Below are positions 27,906-37,159 of a DNA stretch of 64,000 nucleotides, piece after piece (the stretch's first letter is position 1; each line of letters opens with the position of its first letter). The notes beneath the pieces were generated by a model. That model saw only the letters and a list, made by a program, of their open reading frames with translations. It was not told where the DNA came from and did not search any database. The stretch is taken from positions 16,820 through 80,819 of the forward strand of contig JAISZI010000031.1 of the NCBI GenBank assembly GCA_031269335.1, written 5' to 3'. Source of the DNA: Puniceicoccales bacterium (GTDB lineage: Bacteria; Verrucomicrobiota; Verrucomicrobiia; Opitutales; UBA953). The position numbers and the translations under genes were made by a program.

Positions 27906-29441
27906 TTAAACAATCTTCATTAATTCTGTCGGCTTGGGGACATCCTTAATGATTTGATCGGGATCGGGACCGACGCCGATGTAGCGCAAATTCGGAGCGG
28001 CGACTCCTGCCAGATTCGCAATAGTTTTCACGACAAAGGCGACATAACGCTGCGCTTCGAGAGGAAGTTCGGCGAAGTTACGCGCTTCGGAAATATCGCG
28101 ATCCCACGACGGAAGTGCCGCATAGACAGGACGTAAAGTGCGGCGCAACGCATCGTTGCGCGGCACGCAAGTGTAAGTCTTGCCGGTGGCGGGATCGCGG
28201 TATGCCGTGCAGACAAGCAATACCCCGCCTTTCCATGCACTTCCCGCTGAAAGCGCATCAAGCTTATTTATCACAATGTCCTGATAACCACCATGACGCA
28301 GCGCGTCCGCTTTTTCCACACAATCAAACCAGCCGACCATGCGCTGCCGCCCAGTGCTCGTCCCATACTCCAGTCGGCGCAAACGTATCGCGAGCGGATG
28401 CGCATCATCCATTTGCGTAAGAAAGGTATGCGTTCCGACCTTGGTGTCGTAAGCCTTGCACACGCCAACCGTGTGGACAGGCTGCACGGGCAAACCCGCC
28501 GATTGAAACAGCTCTGGCGTAAAAGTGTGCGAGGCGGTCACGTTAGGCGCAAAACCATGGCGCTTATCAAGCCAGTACGCCTGACCAAATTCACCGATGA
28601 CGTAATTTCCTTGCGCAAGGCAAGTTCGGATTCGCTCGCGCACGTCACCGATATTTTCGCGCAACGCATACCCCGCTTCCCATGTCGCTTCAATGACCGC
28701 AGAGCGATTGAAACAAAAGGCTTCCCCAGACCCAAATCGCGTAAAATCAAACGCTTCCTCAGCAAACACCCCCGATTTTATGGTATCGTGGTTGGCGTGC
28801 TTTTCGGCATCGCTGAGCTTTTCCAGAAATTCCTGCCAGCGAGCAGGTTCCACGCGACACACATGGCGAATGACACGCTCGGCACGGTCAATGCGGGCAT
28901 CGAGTTTCGCAGCAAATTCATCCGCCCCAGCACAAAAATCGGCAAAATATATCTGCCATTGCCCCGCCTCATCCGTGTAAGCGGGCGTAATCCCGCGCCC
29001 AGTGCTCCCGCGCGGCAGCTGCCCAAGGATATTCACGCGGTAATCTTCCCACGCCAAGTCAAGCATCCGGTGCGTGACGTCGCTAACAAGCGTGCGTTCA
29101 TCCACAAGCAAACGCGTATATATCGAATAACCAAGCAGATCGAGCGGCTTCGCTTCCCAGTGCACCTTGCGCGGATCGGCAACCACACCAGCCCCAAGTG
29201 CCAGCGTCTTCACATCGCGTTCAATAAGACCGCCCGGAAGCAAGTTCAACTTGAGACCCCCAACCGTGTGCCCGGAATTCGCCCCACCATTAACCTTGAG
29301 CACAACGCCGACAATGTCGCGCCGCCCATGTTTTTCTTGTAACTCGCGGATAACCTCTGGTATGAGGCGCCCCTTGCCCTCGTCGCCTGTGCTGATACCG
29401 GTGTCGGCTATTATCCGACTTGTGAATGGTGTGAGTGCCAT
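27906..29441 (-). CDS. purA: Adenylosuccinate synthetase (divergent)
   Basis: TGDEGKGRLIPEV, VNGGANSGHTVGGLKLNLLPGGLIE, PRGSTGRGITPAYTDEAG, NVTASHTF, GVCKAYDTKVGTHTF. Confidence 0.85.
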   Translation of the reverse strand: MALTPFTSRIIADTGISTGDEGKGRLIPEVIRELQEKHGRRDIVGVVLKVNGGANSGHTVGGLKLNLLPGGLIERDVKTLALGAGVVADPRKVHWEAKPLDLLGYSIYTRLLVDERTLVSDVTHRMLDLAWEDYRVNILGQLPRGSTGRGITPAYTDEAGQWQIYFADFCAGADEFAAKLDARIDRAERVIRHVCRVEPARWQEFLEKLSDAEKHANHDTIKSGVFAEEAFDFTRFGSGEAFCFNRSAVIEATWEAGYALRENIGDVRERIRTCLAQGNYVIGEFGQAYWLDKRHGFAPNVTASHTFTPELFQSAGLPVQPVHTVGVCKAYDTKVGTHTFLTQMDDAHPLAIRLRRLEYGTSTGRQRMVGWFDCVEKADALRHGGYQDIVINKLDALSAGSAWKGGVLLVCTAYRDPATGKTYTCVPRNDALRRTLRPVYAALPSWDRDISEARNFAELPLEAQRYVAFVVKTIANLAGVAAPNLRYIGVGPDPDQIIKDVPKPTELMKIV

Positions 29442-29526
29442 GTGGAATTTTAAGAACGCCCATGAATAGGCACAAAACCGCAAAAGGCAACAGCCGAAGG
29501 GCGAGAAGTAATTCATATCCTCACGC

Positions 29527-29648
29527 GAAGCCAACAGCGCTCCCCCAAAGGGGCACCGGAGCGAGCGCAGCCAGAGCAAGTGCTGTGCGCCGTTCACGGC
29601 GGGAGGCTCTCCTCCCTCTCTCCTCTATCTCCTATTCCCTATCTCCCC
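29527..29648 (+). repeat. Repeat family C copy; left inverted repeat flanking the DUF1703-like gene
   Basis: CCAGAGCAAGTGCTGTGCGCCGTTCACGGCGGGAGGCTCTCCTCCCTCTCTCCTCTATCTCC, inverted partner at 31246-31340. Confidence 0.85.
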
Positions 29649-31210
29649 ACTTTCCATTCACAGATTTGCCGTTTTTCGCCGTCGAAAACGACGCCGACTT
29701 TTACGAGTGTTTTGCCGGTGCCGGTCCATGCTGTTAAATACTCTTTTGTGTCAATTTGCGCGAGGGCGACGTCGGCGGTGCCGTTTGTTTTGAACTCAAA
29801 ACAATAGACGTATTTCGGCGTCTCAACAATGCTGTCGGCGCGACCGCTGGCGGTGCGCACCTCGGAGCGGCAACGCAGTCCGAGCATATTAAAAATGATG
29901 TGAAAAACGCTCTGAAAATACTTCTCTTCTTTTGAGGAAATGTCGTAGGGAATGCCCGCGAGAAACGGCTTTATTCCCTCTTCGAGAGCGCGGTCTATTT
30001 CGCCGTTGTAGAGTAATTCGGGAACCTTGTTTAGAACAGAACTCTTCTTGAAGAGCGGAATCTGCAAGTAACTTGTAGCCAATTCGTTGGCGAACGCGCC
30101 GCGAACTTCTGTGTTTGGATAATCCAGCGTGAAACGCTCGAAATCGGCGTTGTAATCTTTGATTGTCAGATAGCCGGATTGGAAAAGAACAGAGGTCGGC
30201 TCAAGGTTCTCCAAATCGAATTTGCGCAAATCCTCGACCGTGATTTGGACATTGCTAAATTCTATTATTGGCAGGTTCGCTTTCTTCAAAAGTTCGACAA
30301 GATAGTTTGGTGTTCCGCTCTCAAACCAGTAGGAGTGAAATTCGCCGTTATTGAAATGAAGCAACAAGCCATACGGGTTATAGACAGTGAGCGGTTTTTC
30401 CGTGAAACGATAACCGTTGTAGAAATTGCGCAACCGCGCAAGATAGGCGTCGCGCCCGCCAAATTTAGCGGCGTGTTTGTCAATGTATTCGACGAAATCG
30501 CGCTCCATCTCCTCCTGCATAATTCCGCAGATGTCGGCGTATTTTGGGTCGAGCGTGATGTCGGTGAGATTGTTCAGCGCAGAGAAAATACTGACTTTTG
30601 AAAACTTGGTGATGCCGGTGATGAAGGTAAATCTCAGGTCTTCCTCCTTCACTTTAACCGTCCGGTAAAAATCGCGTAGAATCTCGCGCATGGCGTTGAA
30701 CTCCTGCGGCTTACCAATCATGCTCAACAAGGGGCTGTCGTATTCGTCAATGATGACGGCGGCTTTTTCGCCGTATTTGGCGCGGACGTCCTCAATAAGT
30801 GCCGCAAACCGAGTCGCGAGTGTCTCGCCGCGCAGAGGAACATCGAGCCGCCGCGCCGCACTCACCAGCCGGTCTTGCAGGGAAAGGGCGCACGCCGCCG
30901 CGCCATCGCTGAATCCTCCGGCACTCATATCGAGCCGAATGACCGGATACTTTTTCCACTCCCAGCCGCTGTCGGCGGCACCGATGGCGAGGCCATCGAA
31001 GAGTTCGCGGCGAGCGTCGAAGATGGCGTGAAGCGTCGTGCACAACAGCGTTTTACCAAAACGGCGCGGTCGGGCGAGGAAGAAGACGCGGTCGGGAGCG
31101 CGCAGCATTTCGAGAATACGGGCAGTCTTATCCACATAGAGCAAATTCTCCTCACGGATATCCCAAAAAACCTGGCGGGCGATTGGCAAGCGTCTCATAA
31201 CACCGCGCAT
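29639..31210 (-). CDS. AAA-ATPase-like / PD-(D/E)XK nuclease family protein (DUF1703-type)
   Basis: MRRLPIARQVFWDIREENLLYVDKTARILEMLRAPDRVFFLARPRRFGKTLLCTTLHAIF (Walker A-like), AVIIDEYDSPLL (Walker B), C-terminal RADSIVETPKYVYCFEFKTNGTADVALAQIDTKEY nuclease core. Start 31198 or 31210. Confidence 0.9.
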   Translation of the reverse strand: MRGVMRRLPIARQVFWDIREENLLYVDKTARILEMLRAPDRVFFLARPRRFGKTLLCTTLHAIFDARRELFDGLAIGAADSGWEWKKYPVIRLDMSAGGFSDGAAACALSLQDRLVSAARRLDVPLRGETLATRFAALIEDVRAKYGEKAAVIIDEYDSPLLSMIGKPQEFNAMREILRDFYRTVKVKEEDLRFTFITGITKFSKVSIFSALNNLTDITLDPKYADICGIMQEEMERDFVEYIDKHAAKFGGRDAYLARLRNFYNGYRFTEKPLTVYNPYGLLLHFNNGEFHSYWFESGTPNYLVELLKKANLPIIEFSNVQITVEDLRKFDLENLEPTSVLFQSGYLTIKDYNADFERFTLDYPNTEVRGAFANELATSYLQIPLFKKSSVLNKVPELLYNGEIDRALEEGIKPFLAGIPYDISSKEEKYFQSVFHIIFNMLGLRCRSEVRTASGRADSIVETPKYVYCFEFKTNGTADVALAQIDTKEYLTAWTGTGKTLVKVGVVFDGEKRQICEWKVGR

Positions 31211-31245
31211 GGTCGCGAACCGGCGGCGCGGCGCAAGGGGATTTG

Positions 31246-31340
31246 GAGATGGAGATAGGAGGAGAGAAAAGAGGTGGCAGGAAAGGAGCGGAAAGGAGAG
31301 CCTCCCGCCGTGAACGGCGGGCACAGCATTTGCTTCTTCG
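31246..31340 (-). repeat. Repeat family C copy; right inverted repeat flanking the DUF1703-like gene
   Basis: GGAGAGCCTCCCGCCGTGAACGGCGGGCACAGCATTTGCTTC, reverse complement of the left copy with few mismatches. Confidence 0.85.
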
Positions 31341-31365
31341 TTCACTCGCGCCAATGGCGCATCCT

Positions 31366-32508
31366 CTAATGGTAATGGTAGCCCAGGGCGTTGCCCTGGG
31401 CTGACTTAGGACCGCCCCTTTGGAGGCTCTGGTTTGCCTCTCCATTCTCTACTTGCAGGCGGAGTTGGCCGCAGGCGGCGGCGATATCGGTGCCTTTTTC
31501 GCGGCGCAGGGTTACGGAGATGCCGCATGAGTGGAGTTCGTGGGTGAAGGCTTGTTGGCGAGCGATGGAAGGGCGTTTCCAGGGGAGACCGGCGACGGGG
31601 TTGCAGGGGATTAGGTTCACGTGGGCGTGGATTTCGCGGGCAATTTTGGCGAGGGAGCGGGCTTGGTCTATGGAGTCGTTCACACCGGCGATGAGGATGA
31701 ACTCGAAGGTGAGCATACGCCCGTGTTTTTCGGCGAAGGTTTTACAAGCGGGCAAAAGCGTTTCGAGCGGGTATTGTTTATTGATTGGCATTATCTTGTC
31801 GCGCACGGCGTTAGTTGAGCCATGGAGGCTTACGGCGAGGCGCACGTCGAGTGGTTCTTCGGCGAGGGTGAGTATTTTTGGGACGATGCCGGACGTTGAA
31901 ATTGTCATGCGCCGTGCGCCCAGACCGAGTGCCCAAGGTGCGTTGAGTATGCGGAGTGCGGCGATTAGATTGTCGTAGTTTGCCAGCGGTTCGCCCATGC
32001 CCATTACGACGAGGTTGTCGAGTGTGTCGGCGGCTTTGTTTTCCAAGGCGGACATCACTTGTGCGACGATTTCGCCGGCGGAGAGGTCGCGTTTCCAGCC
32101 TTTGAGGCCCGATGCGCAAAAGCGGCACCCGTAGGCACATCCGATCTGCGTTGAGACGCAGAGTGTCGTGCGTGCTTTTTCGTTGTCTTTGCCCGTGCGC
32201 GGGGCGCGCAAGATAACGGTTTCGATGAGCGACCCGTCTCGCAGGCGTTGGAGGATTTTTCGGGTGACGTCGCTGGAATCCGTTCCGAGCACGGGGGTGT
32301 TTGGGGCAAAGTCAAAGTTGGCGGAAAGCCATTCGCGGAGCGGTCGCGGCAAGTTAGTCATTTGGTCAGGAGAACGGGCACGTTCCTTGTAAATCCATTT
32401 GAACACTTGTCCGGCGCGAAAAGACGGCTCGTTCCTCTGGGCGAGGCGGAGTGCGAGCGATTCCGGTGTCTCGGCGAACACCGGTGGCTTGTCCGGTTGA
32501 AACTTCAT
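31366..32508 (-). CDS. rlmN: 23S rRNA (adenine(2503)-C(2))-methyltransferase
   Basis: CVSTQIGCAYGCRFCASGLKGWKRDLSAGEIVAQV (radical SAM CxxxCxxC), VVMGMGEPLANYDNL, RRMTISTSGIVPKI. Confidence 0.95.
   Translation of the reverse strand: MKFQPDKPPVFAETPESLALRLAQRNEPSFRAGQVFKWIYKERARSPDQMTNLPRPLREWLSANFDFAPNTPVLGTDSSDVTRKILQRLRDGSLIETVILRAPRTGKDNEKARTTLCVSTQIGCAYGCRFCASGLKGWKRDLSAGEIVAQVMSALENKAADTLDNLVVMGMGEPLANYDNLIAALRILNAPWALGLGARRMTISTSGIVPKILTLAEEPLDVRLAVSLHGSTNAVRDKIMPINKQYPLETLLPACKTFAEKHGRMLTFEFILIAGVNDSIDQARSLAKIAREIHAHVNLIPCNPVAGLPWKRPSIARQQAFTHELHSCGISVTLRREKGTDIAAACGQLRLQVENGEANQSLQRGGPKSAQGNALGYHYH
31382..31435. repeat. Palindromic repeat family A copy overlapping the 3' end of rlmN
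   Basis: cccagggcgttgccctggg followed by ctgacttaggaccgcccctttggaggctctggtttg; same module as at 37981-38040. Confidence 0.9.
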
Positions 32509-32666
32509 TTACGGTGCTTTTATGAAAAGGTTTTTCCCTATGAGAAACATCTTTCTGCGCCATCGCGGGCAGGTGTTGCCAATTGCTTTCTTGCGCGGGA
32601 CGGGTGCCCGCTCATGCTCGCGCCTCTTTGCAACCACCGCAGCTAACGCTTTTTTCATTCGTAACC

Positions 32667-34217
32667 ATGACCACGAAACCCTTCTACATCACGACTGCCA
32701 TTGACTACGCAAACGGCGCACCGCACCTCGGTCACGCCTACGAAAAAATCCTCACGGACGTCATTGCCCGCTTTCAACGCTTGCGTGGGCGCAGTGTGCA
32801 TTTTCTCACGGGTCTCGACGAACACGGGCAAAAGGTGCAGCAGACCGCTGCCCTGCGTGGCCTCACTCCACAAGAAGCCTGTGATGAGGCCGCCGTCCTC
32901 TTCCAAGCTCTCTTGCGCAATCTCAACATCACTCACGATGATTTTTTGCGCACTACCCAGCCGCGCCACAAGCAGGTCGTCCAATGCCTTTTGCAAAAGC
33001 TTTTTGACGCGGGTCTCATCTACAAAGCCGAATACACGGGCTTTTACAGCGTGCGGCAGGAGCAGTTTGTCCTCGAAAAAGATAGAAATCAGGACGGTTC
33101 GTGGCCCGAAATTTTTGGCGAAGTAACGTCGATTACCGAGGGCAATTACTTCTTCCGCCTATCGCAATACCAAGCGTGGCTCGTGGATTTTCTTAATAAA
33201 AACCCAGACTGGATTTTTCCGAGTTTTCGCCAGAAGCAAGTGCTCGAATTTCTCAAAGACCCCATCAACGACCTCTGCATTTCGCGCCCGCGGGAACGTC
33301 TTGGCTGGGGCATCGCGCTGCCTTTTGACAACGATTTCGTGACCTACGTTTGGTTCGATGCCCTCGTTAACTACTTTTCCGCCGTAGAGAACACCGGTCT
33401 CTGGCCTGCCGACGCCCATGTCATTGGCAAAGACATCCTTGTGCCGCCGCACGCCGTCTATTGGCCGTGCATGTTGCAGGCGCTCGGACTCGCGCTCCCG
33501 CGCCGCCTCATCGTTCACGGTTGGTGGACTATCCGCGGCAGCAAAGCCTCCAAAAGTTCCGGCAACGCCGTTAGCTCGCTCGACCTCGCCAGCATTTATG
33601 GCACCGACGCCTTTCGCTATCACCTCATTCGCGAAATGAGTGTCGGGCAAGACAGCGAGTTCTCCGGAGAACAGCTTGAATCGCGCTACCGCTCCGACCT
33701 CGCCAACGAACTCGGCAATCTCCTCAACCGCCTGCTCAACATGGGCACGCGCCACACCGGCGGCATCGTCCCCATCGTCGGCGAAACGCACCCCGTCGAA
33801 GAACCGGAGACCGAGCTGCTCGCGCTCTGGGAAAAGACGGCGGCGCAATTCATCGAGCTTTCCGAAGGCTACCGTTTCCACACGGCATTAGAAACGCTCT
33901 GGGTCTTCATTCGCTTTATGAATCGCTACGTCGAGCACCGCGCCCCGTGGAAACTCGCCAAATCGGCTGACCCCGCCGACCGCATCCGCCTCGAAAATTG
34001 CCTCGCGCACCTCGCCGAAGGACTGCGCCTGACCGCCGTCCTGCTCTCGCCGGTTATGCCGGACACAGCGGCGCGAATCCAAGAAAACATCGGCGTCGCT
34101 CCGGCTCGCACTTTTGCGGGTCAAATCGAGTGGGACCTGAAAAAAACGGGCGGCGCACACCTCGCCGAAAAAGCGATTCTCTTCCCGCCGGTCGCTGATC
34201 CGGCCGCGCAAAAATAA
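32667..34217 (+). CDS. metG: Methionyl-tRNA synthetase
   Basis: MTTKPFYITTAIDYANGAPHLGHAYEKILTDVIARF, VWFDALVNYFSAV, GSKASKSSGNAV (KMSKS-like). Confidence 0.95.
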   Translation: MTTKPFYITTAIDYANGAPHLGHAYEKILTDVIARFQRLRGRSVHFLTGLDEHGQKVQQTAALRGLTPQEACDEAAVLFQALLRNLNITHDDFLRTTQPRHKQVVQCLLQKLFDAGLIYKAEYTGFYSVRQEQFVLEKDRNQDGSWPEIFGEVTSITEGNYFFRLSQYQAWLVDFLNKNPDWIFPSFRQKQVLEFLKDPINDLCISRPRERLGWGIALPFDNDFVTYVWFDALVNYFSAVENTGLWPADAHVIGKDILVPPHAVYWPCMLQALGLALPRRLIVHGWWTIRGSKASKSSGNAVSSLDLASIYGTDAFRYHLIREMSVGQDSEFSGEQLESRYRSDLANELGNLLNRLLNMGTRHTGGIVPIVGETHPVEEPETELLALWEKTAAQFIELSEGYRFHTALETLWVFIRFMNRYVEHRAPWKLAKSADPADRIRLENCLAHLAEGLRLTAVLLSPVMPDTAARIQENIGVAPARTFAGQIEWDLKKTGGAHLAEKAILFPPVADPAAQK

Positions 34218-34283
34218 CCGCCTTCACGCTGTCCATTCCGCCGCCGCCGCTGTTCCCCGTCCGCTTTTTTCTCCGGCAAATCA

Positions 34284-35645
34284 ATGCCCGCCACGCGCCT
34301 CATTAGTATTTCCCGCCGCGTCCGTTGCGCAGAGCCGCTCGCGGCGTTGCTCGCCAGAACCGACGGCGATTTTGGCGCGTGTTTTGAACACCCGACCTCC
34401 GGCACGGCTTTCGCAGGCGTAGGCGCGGCGTGGCACGCTGTTTTTCACGGCAAAGAAAGATTTCGACGCGCCCGAGACGCTGCTAACACGTTGATGGCAA
34501 ACGCTATTTTTGACGGCGACGTCCGCGAATCGCCGGCGATGATGCATTTTTTCGCCGCGTTTTCCTTTGAAAATGACGCCCCCGAAGATGCGCCTTTTGC
34601 CCCAGGAAACGTTTTTTTGCCGCGCTGGCAGATCGTCCGTTCGGGAGAACAGTGTTTTCTCGTCAAAAACAACCTTGTCCGCTCAGACATCACCCGCAGC
34701 GAAATCGCCGCTATAGTTAATGCTGCTAACGGCGATGCCCTTGCGAGCGAACTTCGCCTCGACGACGCCCCTCTCCGCCTGCGTTCTCTTCTCGACGCCC
34801 AACGCGTTGCGCCAGTGTTCACCGAAGAAGGCGGCTCGTGGTTCTCGGCGGGTGTCGCAGATGTCCTGCGGCGAATTTCCAACGGCGACGCCCGTAAAAT
34901 CGTGCTCGCCCGCAGATTGCGCGCTACCGCGCCAATCCCGTTTTCCATTCCTGCCACCTTCGCCCGCTTGCGCGAAACTTTTCCACCCTGCCACACTTTC
35001 GCCTTCGCCTGCGGAGCCGATCGCATTTTCACAGGTTCGACCCCGGAATGCCTCGTTGACGTCGCCGGAGGCATTCTCAACACCGAAGCTATCGCCGGCT
35101 CCGCCCCGCGACCGACGCCCCACGCCGCGCCGGAACCCCTTGCCGCCTGCCTGCTTGCCGACGCCAAAGAACGCCGCGAGCACACCACCGTCGTCGAGAC
35201 CATTCTTGCTTCACTGCGCACCCTCGGCATCGAAGCGCGGGCAGCCGACCGTGCGCATTGCCTCGCCCTGCCGTATATCTTGCACTTGCGCACGCCCCTT
35301 CGCGCCAGCGTTTCTAACAAGATTCACTTGCTCGACATCGCCGCCGCCTTGCACCCGACCTCCGCCACCGGCGGCGTGCCGACTGCCGCCGCCCTCGACG
35401 CCATTCGCTCCCTTGAACCGAATCCGCGCAGCCTCTACGCAGGCACGCTCGGCTGGTTCGACGCCGCCGGCGAAGGCCGCCTTCTCGTCGGTTTGCGAAG
35501 CGCGTTGATTTCAGGCAACGACGCGCTCCTTTTCGCCGGTGCAGGTATTGTCGCCGGTTCGCTTCCGTCCCGCGAACTCGCCGAGACACAGGCGAAGTTT
35601 CGCGCCATGGCAGACGCCCTCGTCGCCCCGTTGATAAAATCATAG
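34284..35645 (+). CDS. menF: Isochorismate synthase
   Basis: Chorismate-binding motifs: DARKIVLARRLRA, RIFTGSTPECLVDVAGG, TEAIAGSAPRP, HLRTPLRA, HPTSATGGVP, YAGTLGWFDAAGEG. Confidence 0.9.
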   Translation: MPATRLISISRRVRCAEPLAALLARTDGDFGACFEHPTSGTAFAGVGAAWHAVFHGKERFRRARDAANTLMANAIFDGDVRESPAMMHFFAAFSFENDAPEDAPFAPGNVFLPRWQIVRSGEQCFLVKNNLVRSDITRSEIAAIVNAANGDALASELRLDDAPLRLRSLLDAQRVAPVFTEEGGSWFSAGVADVLRRISNGDARKIVLARRLRATAPIPFSIPATFARLRETFPPCHTFAFACGADRIFTGSTPECLVDVAGGILNTEAIAGSAPRPTPHAAPEPLAACLLADAKERREHTTVVETILASLRTLGIEARAADRAHCLALPYILHLRTPLRASVSNKIHLLDIAAALHPTSATGGVPTAAALDAIRSLEPNPRSLYAGTLGWFDAAGEGRLLVGLRSALISGNDALLFAGAGIVAGSLPSRELAETQAKFRAMADALVAPLIKS

Positions 35646-35654
35646 GTGCAGCGG

Positions 35655-35850
35655 CATAACTACCTCCCCCGACGGAGGATAATGTGATCCGCGCTCGTTT
35701 CATTCGCACTCCCCGACGGAGGATAACGTGAATAACCGGCAGTGAAGCGTAGCGGAATCGGCGGATGCCCCCTCCCCGCGCTCGCTGTGCTCGCGCTCCA
35801 CTGGCGGTTATTCACGTTGTGCCCCTTTGGGGCACTGGTGGCGTATCATA
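35655..35850. repeat. Repeat family B region (CCCCGAcGGaGGATAACGTGAATAACCGGC...)
   Basis: Contains GTGATCCGCGCTCGTTTCATTCGCACTCCCC and ggataacgtgaataaccggcagtg...ctggcggttattcacgttgtgcccc, shared with 38085-38583, 47771-48220 and 59740-59985. Confidence 0.85.
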
Positions 35851-36020
35851 ACGCCTGAATCGCTCATTTTTTTACAAAAGAAGTTTTTTTTATCTTATTG
35901 CGTAAATGGCATCGTTTTCGCTTACACTTTGAAACCGTGGTGGATGTCGCGATACTTCCGAATGCAAGGGCTTCGGAGTCACCCGAGACATGCCGCCGCG
36001 CACTCACAAAACAACAATAC

Positions 36021-37061
36021 ATGAACCAGAACTTGAAAACCGTAGGACTCTCCGCAGTCCTCGCCGCCGCAGCGACACTTCCTTCGCAAGCTGACGTTAC
36101 CATCAACCAATACTTATCCATCGAGGGCTACGTCGCCGCGTCAGCTACCTTTACCAAGGTGAGCAGCGGGGGATTACTTGGCCTGCCCAATGCAGGGAAA
36201 AACTATACCCTCTTCGACTCCCAGGCTGAGAACCTCGACCGGGCGTTCGTCGGTCTCAAAGGAAAACACGGTGCTTTTGACGGCGAAGTGAGCTTCCTCT
36301 ATATCCCAGACGGCGGCGGCAACGAAGCGGGCATCCTCGACGCCTACGCACGGTGGAGCCAAAACGGTTTTGCCGTCAAAGTCGGCAAGTTTCTGACTAA
36401 TTTAGGCTACGAAGCCTTTCACATACGCGATATGAACCAGCTCACGCGTGGACACCTCGTGGATTTCCCCGGTGGCTATCATACCGGCATTGACCTGAGT
36501 TATACCGCCCCCGATGAAAAGTTTTCCGTCGGCGGCGCCGTTCTCGACTCGCTCTTTGGCGGACAGGGCTTCTACGACGGCGACTACAATTTGAAAAACA
36601 TCGGTTTCGAGTTTTTCGCCTCATTCAAACCAAACAAACAAAGCAAAATTTTTGCCTCTGTCGGATACGACTCCAAAAATGATGACTCTTTCCGAACGGA
36701 TGGAGATGCCGCCAAAGACCAACTCGTCTTTGATTTCTGGGGAAGCTACGATATCACCGACGATATCTCCGTTGGAGCGGAATACTCCTATGCCCAAAAT
36801 AAAGCCTCGGACGACGGCTCGCGCGCCTGGATTCTGTTTGCAAAATATACCCTGCCTCAACTTAATCGAAAATTCTCCCTCGTCGGCAGAATAAGCTCCA
36901 TAGACCGCGATTTTGATGACGGTTCAGAATACAGGTTCACGCTATCACCCGCTTACAAATACTCAGATAATCTTCTTTTCCGCGCCGAAGTCTCTCATTT
37001 GCACGGCTCCGGAAACTATAATGATTATTTCTTCGGATTGCAGGCAATTTTTAGTTTCTGA
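36021..37061 (+). CDS. Outer membrane beta-barrel porin-like protein
   Basis: Signal peptide MNQNLKTVGLSAVLAAAATLPSQADV, alternating beta strands, C-terminal aromatic AIFSF. Confidence 0.82.
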   Translation: MNQNLKTVGLSAVLAAAATLPSQADVTINQYLSIEGYVAASATFTKVSSGGLLGLPNAGKNYTLFDSQAENLDRAFVGLKGKHGAFDGEVSFLYIPDGGGNEAGILDAYARWSQNGFAVKVGKFLTNLGYEAFHIRDMNQLTRGHLVDFPGGYHTGIDLSYTAPDEKFSVGGAVLDSLFGGQGFYDGDYNLKNIGFEFFASFKPNKQSKIFASVGYDSKNDDSFRTDGDAAKDQLVFDFWGSYDITDDISVGAEYSYAQNKASDDGSRAWILFAKYTLPQLNRKFSLVGRISSIDRDFDDGSEYRFTLSPAYKYSDNLLFRAEVSHLHGSGNYNDYFFGLQAIFSF

Positions 37062-37159
37062 AAAACGCCGGCGTATCAGTGAACGCAGTAACGCAGTGGA
37101 CCTGGCGTCCACTGCGTTCGCTGTGCTTGCCTCCCGGAAAGAGGGAGAAGGGAAGAGGG

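Noticed and set aside
34445-35320. 291-aa minus-strand ORF
   Set aside because: Antisense to menF; Arg/Ser/Ala-rich shadow ORF.
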